Origin: UBA4717 sp045531795
GTDB taxonomy: Bacteria; Bacillota; Clostridia; Oscillospirales; CAG-272
Assembly: GCA_045531795.1 (NCBI GenBank)
Contig: JAZSET010000105.1
Location: 1 to 5,935, forward strand
Length of the DNA stretch: 5,935 bases
Direction: 5' to 3'
In this document: piece after piece, positions 1 to 4,441 of the stretch
How the letters are laid out: every line of letters starts with the position of its first letter
Position numbering within the stretch: position 1 is the first letter of the stretch
Notes under the pieces: model-generated
The model's input: only the letters and a program-made list of their open reading frames with translations
Told to the model about the DNA's origin: nothing
The model's database searches: none
Program-made: the position numbers and the translations under genes

Positions 1-587
1 TGCCTGATTTTTTGAAGAGTGTCGATGATAATCAGCCGTGTGTCCGGGTGAAGATTTATAAATTCCTCGAGCTGATCTTCAAGACCTTCGCCGAGTTTTT
101 TCGCCGTGATTGCGAAATATAAATTTGCTGTTCCGTCAACTCCGAACATTCTGTTCATTCGTTTCTGCAGTCTGCGGTGGTCATCTTCAAGAGCAAGATA
201 GAGAACCGTGCTTTGCTTCACTTCGTAATCCCACAGCCTTTGTCCCGTTGCGATGTGATAGGCAAGCTGTGCTACGAGAAATGATTTGCCGACCTTCGGC
301 GCACCTGCGAGTATATATGTTCCGGGGTAAATCAGATTTTCAACTATTGCGGGCTTGCTTCGGTAAACCGATTCAAACAGTTCATCAAGATTTACTGTCG
401 GCAGAAAGTTTTTGCTTGACTCTTGATTAAGTTTATGCCCCAATAAAATTAATCGGTCTTTTCTGTCTTTGGTATTGATTTCTTCGGGTTCAGGTGTTAT
501 ACTGTTAATAATATTTGTGGTTGGCTGTTCACCGTCTGCGCCAACAGACGGAGTCTGAACAGTCATTTTTTTATTTACGGAAGACAT
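1..587 (-). CDS. RepA-like AAA ATPase/helicase of the mobile element (3' part missing)
   Basis: A P-loop ATPase of the RepA/AAA_25 type, usually a hexameric helicase loading or unwinding DNA for plasmid or element replication. 195 codons are visible from the ATG at 587; the gene continues past the left edge. After a low-complexity, Thr/Pro/Glu-rich first 40 residues there is a Walker A motif GAPKVGKS at residues 95-102, a strand plus acidic pair (VLYLALEDD, about 128-136), and a Walker B strand LIIIDT with Asp at 189. The start is chosen because AAGGGGG lies 6 bases upstream; the first 17 bases overlap the end of the MobC-like gene in another frame, so translation is probably coupled. It is the last visible gene of the xis-int-mobC operon. 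The ATPase assignment is strong; the exact role (replication of the excised circle or transfer) is inferred from context. Confidence 0.85.
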   Translation of the reverse strand, partial: MSSVNKKMTVQTPSVGADGEQPTTNIINSITPEPEEINTKDRKDRLILLGHKLNQESSKNFLPTVNLDELFESVYRSKPAIVENLIYPGTYILAGAPKVGKSFLVAQLAYHIATGQRLWDYEVKQSTVLYLALEDDHRRLQKRMNRMFGVDGTANLYFAITAKKLGEGLEDQLEEFINLHPDTRLIIIDTLQKIR

Positions 588-909
588 CTTGTTCCCCCTT
601 AATTCCGCCGAGAATATCGCACATCATCTTTAAAACCTCGAGCAGGTCTTTATCAATCTGCCGACCCGCTTCAATGCGTTTCAGCTCTTGACACACCTTT
701 GCAAAATCTTCTTTGAGTGCTTTATAAACTCTCGGACTCGGCATGACCTCAACATCGTGATTCGTCAGTTTTCTCGTTATATATTCCTGCTTTGATAGTC
801 CCGAGAGCCTGACAAATTCATCGATTGTCTGTCCTTCTTCGGGCGATACTCTGAACGAAACTGTTTTGTTTCTCCATCGGTTGCGGTTGTCTAAATTTTT
901 CTCTGACAT
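571..909 (-). CDS. MobC-like ribbon-helix-helix relaxosome accessory protein
   Basis: A 112-residue protein whose N-terminal third (about residues 14-50: NKTVSFRVSPEE, then IDEFVRLSGLSKQEYITRKL) has the beta-strand, helix, helix pattern of ribbon-helix-helix DNA-binding proteins seen in MobC-type plasmid mobilisation factors. Such proteins bind near oriT and help the relaxase. The C-terminal half (about 58-105) is charged and helical and may be a coiled coil. The ATG at 909 follows the integrase stop codon with no gap (TAAATG), with GAAAGGA in the integrase end 11 bases upstream as ribosome binding site. No relaxase lies in the window; it could be encoded further left. A plain RHH regulator of the element is the main alternative. 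The RHH fold is fairly sure, the mobilisation role less so. Confidence 0.7.
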   Translation of the reverse strand: MSEKNLDNRNRWRNKTVSFRVSPEEGQTIDEFVRLSGLSKQEYITRKLTNHDVEVMPSPRVYKALKEDFAKVCQELKRIEAGRQIDKDLLEVLKMMCDILGGIKGEQDVFRK

Positions 910-1986
910 TTAAACATCGTTCCTTTCGAAATTTAATTTTCTTGCCATTTCCTGCTGAGCAGAGGGGAAGAGGTGAGCGTATCTGTATGTTATTTCGATG
1001 CTCTCGTGACCCACTCGGTCAGCGATTGCAAGAGCCGAGAATCCCATATCAATCAGCAGAGAGATGTGACTGTGCCGCAAATCGTGGATTCTTATTCGCT
1101 GTATTCCGACTGCCCGTGAGCCTCGCTCGATTTCGTTGCTCAGATATTTTTTTGATATTTTGAATATCCGTTCCGTGCTCTCGAGTCCGTAAATCATCTT
1201 CAGGTATTCCTGCATTTCTTCGCAGAGGAAACTCGGCATTGTGATTGTTCGGTTGCTCTTTTTTGTTTTGGGAGAGGTGATGATGTCCTTACCTTTTATC
1301 CTTTGGTACGATTTGTTGATTCGGACGGTTCCCTTGTCGGAGTCAAAATCCTCCGCAGTCAGGGCAAGCAGCTCGCCGACACGGATACCGCACCAGTAAA
1401 GCATTTCAAAAGCGTAGAACGAAACTGGTTTATCCATTATTTCGTAAGAGAACAGTTTATACTCATCTTTGGTCCAGAACTTCATCTCTTTCGTTTCTTC
1501 CTTGCCCATATTTCCTGCTTTTGCTGCAGGGTTGGACCGCAAATCGTAGTGCCTTACTGCGTGGTTGAAAATCGCACTGAGCTGATTGTGCATCGTTTTG
1601 AGATAGGTTGCCGAGTACGGTTTCGCTTTGCTGTCACGGTATGCCAGCATTTCATTCTGCCAAGCGATTACATCCTTGGTCGTGATCTGATTCATCGGTT
1701 TGTCTCCGAAGTAGGGGACTATTTTGTTTTCGATGATGTGTTGCTTTGTCAGCCAGGTTGTGTCTTTGAGTCTTAATTTTGTATCATTAAAATATAGCTC
1801 AACGAATGCTTTGAAGCTCATAGCGAGGTTTGCTTCAGACTGTTGTTTGAAGGTCAGCTCCCACTCCTGAGCTTCTTTCTTGGTTTTAAACCCTCGCTTG
1901 CATTTCTGCTTGCGTTCGCCTTTCCAGTTGGTGTATCTGAAAACCGAGTACCAAGTGCCGCTTTCTTCGTTTTTATATACCGGCAT
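910..1986 (-). CDS. int: Tyrosine site-specific integrase of the element
   Basis: A full-length 358-residue tyrosine recombinase that should catalyse integration and excision by strand exchange at att sites. Residues about 1-45 form an AP2-like arm-site DNA-binding domain (YKNEESGTWYSVFRY ... KTKKEAQEWE). About 55-150 is the SAM-like core-binding domain. About 165-350 is the catalytic domain, with Arg202 in GIRVGELL, a likely catalytic Lys near 240-243, HDLRH (His301, Arg304), His327 in GHESI, and nucleophile Tyr336 in YAHLFP. All catalytic residues are present, so the enzyme is probably active. The ATG directly follows the stop of the upstream small HTH gene (TAAATG); the ribosome binding site AAAGGAG lies in that gene, 12 bases before the start. 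Its place next to an excisionase-like gene, a repressor and the guaA 3' end fits an element that inserts at guaA. Confidence 0.95.
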   Translation of the reverse strand: MPVYKNEESGTWYSVFRYTNWKGERKQKCKRGFKTKKEAQEWELTFKQQSEANLAMSFKAFVELYFNDTKLRLKDTTWLTKQHIIENKIVPYFGDKPMNQITTKDVIAWQNEMLAYRDSKAKPYSATYLKTMHNQLSAIFNHAVRHYDLRSNPAAKAGNMGKEETKEMKFWTKDEYKLFSYEIMDKPVSFYAFEMLYWCGIRVGELLALTAEDFDSDKGTVRINKSYQRIKGKDIITSPKTKKSNRTITMPSFLCEEMQEYLKMIYGLESTERIFKISKKYLSNEIERGSRAVGIQRIRIHDLRHSHISLLIDMGFSALAIADRVGHESIEITYRYAHLFPSAQQEMARKLNFERNDV

Positions 1987-2178
1987 TTATTCTTCAAGCT
2001 CCTTTCTGATATAGTAAAGTCTTTCGTTAAAATACTGTCGGTTAACTCTACCGGTGATGGTGATATAACCCATATTGCTCAACTCCTCATTGAGCATTCT
2101 TACGATTCTGTAAGCGTAGGATATTGAGATGTCAAGTTCTTCTGCAATATCGCTCGCTTTCATAAAGCCTTTTTCCAT
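1987..2178 (-). CDS. xis: Small HTH protein, probable excisionase
   Basis: A 63-residue basic protein with one helix-turn-helix (KASDIAEELDISISYAYRIVRMLNEEL) followed by a short beta-wing (GYITITGRVNRQYFNERLYY). Proteins of this size directly upstream of a tyrosine integrase are commonly excisionases that bend att DNA and bias recombination to excision; some are only transcription regulators. The ATG at 2178 is chosen because AAAGGAG lies 11 bases upstream, the same long spacing as for the next two genes. A reading from TTG at 2199 would put that ribosome binding site inside the gene and is rejected. A second ATG at 2163 is possible. It is the first gene of the leftward operon and its stop codon abuts the integrase ATG. 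The HTH is clear; the excisionase role is inferred from position and size. Confidence 0.75.
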   Translation of the reverse strand: MEKGFMKASDIAEELDISISYAYRIVRMLNEELSNMGYITITGRVNRQYFNERLYYIRKELEE

Positions 2179-2210
2179 TCTGAATATTTCTCCTTTCAAT
2201 TTATTTTTTA

Positions 2211-2267
2211 TTAGAATGGGGATTTGCCGTTCTGCCCGAAGTTCGAGTTCCGACAGGCACTCCTCAT
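2211..2267 (-). CDS. Possible 18-residue leader peptide upstream of xis
   Basis: A short open frame, MRSACRNSNFGQNGKSPF, lies in the 5' leader of the xis-int transcript and ends 32 bases before the xis start. It overlaps a stem-loop (2232-2256). There is no convincing ribosome binding site before its ATG (only GTAGAAAT), so translation is uncertain. If translated, it could couple leader structure to xis expression. It may equally be a chance frame within a structured RNA. Confidence 0.25.
   Translation of the reverse strand: MRSACRNSNFGQNGKSPF
2232..2256 (-). promoter_or_regulatory. Stem-loop in the xis-int leader
   Basis: On the minus strand CTGTCGGA pairs with TCGGGCAG around a 9-base loop, with 7 of 8 positions pairing (one G-U) and a single G-G mismatch. 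A second small hairpin, CAGCC/GGCTG with a 4-base loop, lies upstream at 2290-2303. Neither is followed by a U-tract, so they are not simple terminators. They sit in an approximately 218-base leader, long for a gene with its own ribosome binding site. Confidence 0.35.
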
Positions 2268-2375
2268 ATTTCTACGGGCGCTGTGCCGTCAGCCCTTCGG
2301 CTGCGCTCGCTCTCTTTTTTGAAAGGTCTTGGCGGTTTGTTCTCGTCGGACGGTCATTCTATTGTAGTTAGAATA

Positions 2376-2393
2376 CTAAACTAAATTGTTTAG
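2376..2393. promoter_or_regulatory. Operator-like palindrome O1
   Basis: CTAAAC-TAAATT-GTTTAG, a perfect 6-bp inverted repeat with 6-base spacer, lying just downstream of the leftward transcription start. It is the best match to the palindrome shared by four sites in this region and is presumably bound by the XRE repressor encoded next door. Confidence 0.65.
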
Positions 2394-2402
2394 GTTATCT
2401 GT

Positions 2403-2431
2403 ATTATACTAAACAAATCTGTTTATGTCAA
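2403..2431 (-). promoter_or_regulatory. Leftward promoter of the xis-int-mobC-ATPase operon
   Basis: On the minus strand a perfect -35 TTGACA (2431-2426), a 17-base spacer and a perfect -10 TATAAT (2408-2403) make a consensus sigma-A promoter. Transcription should begin near 2396, giving a leader of about 218 bases before xis. The whole spacer is occupied by operator-like palindrome O2, and O1 covers the first transcribed bases, so a promoter this strong is probably normally held off by the divergent XRE repressor. Confidence 0.85.
2409..2426. promoter_or_regulatory. Operator-like palindrome O2 within the leftward promoter
   Basis: CTAAAC-AAATCT-GTTTAT, one mismatch from a perfect palindrome. 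It fills exactly the spacer between the leftward -35 and -10 boxes, so a bound protein would block RNA polymerase. Confidence 0.65.
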
Positions 2432-2449
2432 GTTTTTGCGTTAACAAAC

Positions 2450-2467
2450 CTAAACAAAACTGTTAAG
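2450..2467. promoter_or_regulatory. Operator-like palindrome O3, midway between the divergent promoters
   Basis: CTAAAC-AAAACT-GTTAAG, one mismatch in the right half-site. Its centre (2458.5) is within one base of the midpoint (2457.5) between the two divergent -35 boxes, 41 bp from O2 and 43 bp from O4, close to four helical turns each way. Confidence 0.6.
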
Positions 2468-2483
2468 TTTTTGTAAAAGCATA

Positions 2484-2512
2484 TTGACATTACTAAACAT
2501 ATTTGCTATACT
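2484..2512 (+). promoter_or_regulatory. Rightward promoter of the XRE repressor gene
   Basis: Perfect -35 TTGACA (2484-2489), 17-base spacer, -10 TATACT (2507-2512). Transcription would start near 2519, about 26 bases before the repressor ATG. It is divergent from the xis-int promoter, with 52 bases between the two -35 boxes. Confidence 0.85.
2493..2510. promoter_or_regulatory. Degenerate operator half-site O4 within the repressor promoter
   Basis: A perfect left half CTAAAC followed by ATATTT and a poor right half GCTATA. It lies in the spacer of the rightward promoter and runs into its -10 box. The weak right half suggests lower affinity, which would allow the repressor to limit its own synthesis only at high level; that is inference. 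Confidence 0.45.
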
Positions 2513-2544
2513 ACAGTCAAACCCGACGAAAAGGAGTGCTTAAT

Positions 2545-3039
2545 ATGGCAATCGGTGAAAGAATAAACCACTTACGCAACTATCTCGGAATGACACAGAA
2601 ATATCTCGGATTGGAAATCGGATTTCCCGTTGCATCTGCCGATGTCCGTATTGCACAGTATGAAACCGGTTCAAGAACACCCAAGGCTGAGATAACGGCA
2701 GCTATTGCGGATGCTCTCGGAGTTGCACCTGAAGCGTTGAATGTTCCCGACATTGACAGCTATATCGGACTGATGCACACTCTTTTTGCATTGGAAGATA
2801 TTTACGGACTGACAATAGATGAATCTGACGGTGAAATCTGCATTAAGTTAAATAAAGAAAATAAAGATACATCTAATATTCTTCCTATGCTTTCTGCCTG
2901 GAAAGAGCAGGCGGATATGCTCAGGGCAGGAAAGATAGATATTCACGATTACAACAAATGGAGATATAATTTCCCGAAGTACGACAACACTCAGAAATGG
3001 GTAAAAATTCCTATCGACCTTTCGGACGATCTTAAATAA
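2545..3039 (+). CDS. XRE-family transcriptional repressor of the element
   Basis: A 164-residue regulator with a Cro/C1-type helix-turn-helix at about residues 4-65: IGERINHLRNYLGMTQKYLGLEIG, then RIAQYETGSRTPK and a helix ending ALGVAPEALNVPDID. The segment GFPVASADV between the second helix and RIAQYE is longer than in a minimal C1 domain. Residues 70-164 (LMHTLFALEDIYGL ... WRYNFPKYDNTQKW) form a distinct C-terminal domain, likely for dimerisation or signal sensing; no peptidase Ser/Lys pair typical of LexA/CI self-cleavage is recognisable. The ATG at 2545 is chosen over an upstream TTG (2503) because AAGGAG lies 9 bases before it and the TTG would overlap the promoter -10. It is transcribed opposite to xis-int and presumably binds the CTAAAC operators between them, keeping the element integrated. 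Confidence 0.88.
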   Translation: MAIGERINHLRNYLGMTQKYLGLEIGFPVASADVRIAQYETGSRTPKAEITAAIADALGVAPEALNVPDIDSYIGLMHTLFALEDIYGLTIDESDGEICIKLNKENKDTSNILPMLSAWKEQADMLRAGKIDIHDYNKWRYNFPKYDNTQKWVKIPIDLSDDLK

Positions 3040-3052
3040 GAATAAAAAAATA

Positions 3053-3102
3053 ACGACAAAAAACCCTTAACCGTGATAATCCACAGTTAAGGGTTTAGTC
3101 GT
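3053..3102. terminator. Long hairpin terminator between repressor gene and guaA
   Basis: AAACCCTTAAC (3061-3071) pairs perfectly with GTTAAGGGTTT (3086-3096), 11 bp, with an inner GTG/CAC and a further outer ACGAC/GTCGT pair beyond a small internal loop. On the minus strand the 3' arm runs into TTTGTCG then TTATTTTTTT, a good termination tail for transcripts arriving from guaA. On the plus strand the tail is weaker (AGTCGTTTATT). It probably serves the two convergent genes in both directions. Confidence 0.8.
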
Positions 3103-3250
3103 TTATTGCAGAAATTTTATGAGCTTGATAACCTGCAAGCCAACGGGAAATCGGAATAATAACTCCCGGGTCGTGTTATCAAAGTGTTATCAAAGGGATT
3201 TTCTGAACCCTGAAAGCCTTGATTTTACTGGGGTTTGGCTCTTTGGGTAA
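3103..3250. other. Element end / att region between terminator and guaA stop codon
   Basis: No gene is visible here. It contains tandem GTGTTATCAAA repeats (3173-3194), an inverted copy of their core, TTGATAAC, at 3125-3132, and a short GCTTG/CAAGC hairpin (3123-3140). As the stretch between the integrase/repressor module and the guaA 3' end, it is the likely integrase and excisionase binding arm of the attachment site. The crossover core would be expected at or within the guaA end, about 3251-3280. The other end of the element is outside the window, so the duplication cannot be seen. Confidence 0.55.
3173..3194 (+). repeat. Two tandem GTGTTATCAAA repeats, candidate integrase arm sites
   Basis: Two perfect, directly abutting 11-bp copies (3173-3183 and 3184-3194). 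Short direct repeats about 60-80 bp from the crossover site are typical arm-type sites for integrases with an AP2-like N-terminal domain, as this element's integrase has. The repeat unit matches the helical pitch, putting both sites on one face of the DNA. Confidence 0.6.
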
Positions 3251-4234
3251 TTATTCCCACTCAATTGTGCCGACGGGCTTGGGAGTGAGGTCGTAGAGGA
3301 CACGGTTGATGCCTTCTACCTCGGCTGTGATTCTTGCTGTGATTGTGTTGAGGACGGAGTAGGGGATTTCCTCGATTGTTGCGGTCATAGCGTCCGTTGT
3401 GTTTACGGCGCGGATGATTGCGGGCCAGCCCTCGTAACGCTTGCCGTCTCTTACGCCGACGCTCTTCATATCGGGTACTGCGATGAAGTACTGCCATACG
3501 TGGCTTGCGAGGCCTGACTTATCGAACTCTTCACGAAGAATTGCATCTGCTTCGCGGAGTGCGTGGAGTCTGTCGCGTGTGATTGCGCCCAGGCAGCGTA
3601 CGCCGAGGCCGGGGCCGGGGAAGGGCTGACGGCCAACCATCTCTGCGGGGAGGCCAAGTGCTCTGCCGACTACGCGGACTTCGTCTTTATAAAGGAGCTT
3701 GATAGGCTCGACAAGGCCGAAGTGAAGGTCCTCGGGGAGACCGCCTACGTTGTGGTGAGCCTTTACGCCCTTGCTTTCGATGATGTCGGGGTAAATCGTG
3801 CCCTGTGCAAGGAAATCAACATCGTCAGCGAGCTTGCGTGCTTCCTCTGCAAAGAGGTAAACGAATTCGTTGCCGATAATTTTTCTCTTTGTTTCGGGGT
3901 CTGCAACGTCAACAAGCTTGTCGAGGAAACGGTCTGTTGCATCAACGTAAATAAGGTTAGCGTCGAGTCCGTTTTTGAAAACCTCGATTACGTTTTCGCT
4001 TTCGCCCTTGCGCATAAGGCCGTGGTTAACGTGAACGCAGACGAGCTGCTTGCCGATAGCCTTGATAAGAAGTGCGGCAACAACGGAGCTGTCAACACCG
4101 CCGGAGAGAGCGAGGAGAACCTTTTTGTCGCCTACCTGCTCACGCACGAGAGCAACCTGCTCGTCGATAAATGCGTTTGCAAGTTCAACAGTTGTAATTC
4201 GTGCCATTGATTCGGGTCTTTTGTTTGAATCCAT
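3251..4234 (-). CDS. guaA: GMP synthase ATP-pyrophosphatase subunit (no amidotransferase domain)
   Basis: Converts XMP to GMP with ATP and ammonia in purine synthesis. The 327 residues match the C-terminal part of bacterial GuaA: PP-loop LALSGGVDSS (SGGVDS at 44-49), HHNVGGLPED (160-169), RQPFPGPGLGVRCLG (202-216), and the dimerisation domain ending KPVGTIEWE. Ordinary bacterial GuaA has about 510-525 residues with an N-terminal class I glutamine amidotransferase of about 190; here it is missing. The start at 4234 is well supported by AAGGAGG 9 bases upstream, and a promoter lies just before, so this is not a visible truncation. It resembles the split archaeal GuaAb form; the amidotransferase would have to come from another gene, or free ammonia be used. 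The intact 3' end adjoins the mobile element and is probably its insertion site. Confidence 0.93.
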   Translation of the reverse strand: MDSNKRPESMARITTVELANAFIDEQVALVREQVGDKKVLLALSGGVDSSVVAALLIKAIGKQLVCVHVNHGLMRKGESENVIEVFKNGLDANLIYVDATDRFLDKLVDVADPETKRKIIGNEFVYLFAEEARKLADDVDFLAQGTIYPDIIESKGVKAHHNVGGLPEDLHFGLVEPIKLLYKDEVRVVGRALGLPAEMVGRQPFPGPGLGVRCLGAITRDRLHALREADAILREEFDKSGLASHVWQYFIAVPDMKSVGVRDGKRYEGWPAIIRAVNTTDAMTATIEEIPYSVLNTITARITAEVEGINRVLYDLTPKPVGTIEWE

Positions 4235-4283
4235 ATATTGTTTCCTCCTTGAGAAAAATTAACGCTGTTAAAAGTGATGATTT

Positions 4284-4312
4284 ATTATAAAATATCTGAA
4301 AACAAAAATCAA
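4284..4312 (-). promoter_or_regulatory. guaA promoter
   Basis: On the minus strand -35 TTGATT (4312-4307), 17-base spacer, perfect -10 TATAAT (4289-4284). Transcription would start near 4277, leaving a leader of only about 43 bases with the ribosome binding site AAGGAGG. That is too short for a purine riboswitch, and none is visible. Confidence 0.7.
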
Positions 4313-4328
4313 CAGTATTTTTACCGCT

Positions 4329-4363
4329 AATTGCGCTTTTAAAACAAAAATTTTTGTGCAATT
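4329..4363. repeat. AT-rich nested inverted repeat in the guaA-phosphoesterase intergenic region
   Basis: AATTGC (4329-4334) and GCAATT (4358-4363) flank a perfect 14-bp palindrome ACAAAAATTTTTGT (4344-4357). A T-rich run follows on the plus strand, but no plus-strand gene ends here, so a terminator role is unlikely. It lies between the two divergent promoters and could be a regulator binding site; it may also simply reflect AT-rich composition. Confidence 0.35.
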
Positions 4364-4381
4364 GTATTTTTTCTTTTCGGA

Positions 4382-4410
4382 TTGACAATGTGAAATTAAA
4401 ATGCTAATTT
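4382..4410 (+). promoter_or_regulatory. Probable promoter of the metallophosphoesterase gene
   Basis: Perfect -35 TTGACA (4382-4387) and, 17 bases on, TAATTT (4405-4410) preceded by TG one base upstream, an extended -10. Two TATAAT sequences also overlap nearby (4410-4415 and 4416-4421) but lie 22 or more bases from this -35. The exact -10 is uncertain. Confidence 0.5.
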
Positions 4411-4441
4411 ATAATTATAATCTGTATAGGGGGTTACGGAA

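Noticed and set aside
110..430. 106-residue open frame on the plus strand at the left edge
   Set aside because: Antisense to the ATPase carrying Walker A and B motifs, and without domain features.
1303..1776. 157-residue open frame on the plus strand within the integrase gene
   Set aside because: Antisense shadow of an integrase with all catalytic residues; no ribosome binding site or promoter found.
2129..2371. 80-residue open frame on the plus strand over xis and its leader
   Set aside because: Ends before the repressor promoter, overlaps xis in antisense, low-complexity Ser/Phe-rich, and has no upstream ribosome binding site.
2376..2510. CTAAAC repeats considered as a CRISPR array or plasmid-type iterons
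   Set aside because: The units are short palindromes with uneven 33-43 bp spacing placed on promoter elements, so operators explain them better; no cas or replication initiator gene is adjacent.
3563..4210. 215-residue open frame on the plus strand opposite guaA
   Set aside because: It is antisense to the well-supported guaA, has no ribosome binding site, is rich in Val/Cys/Asn as expected from a reverse-complemented frame, and shows no recognisable domain.
4235..4441. Purine (guanine or PRPP) riboswitch upstream of guaA
   Set aside because: The predicted leader is only about 43 bases and no aptamer consensus or terminator is present.
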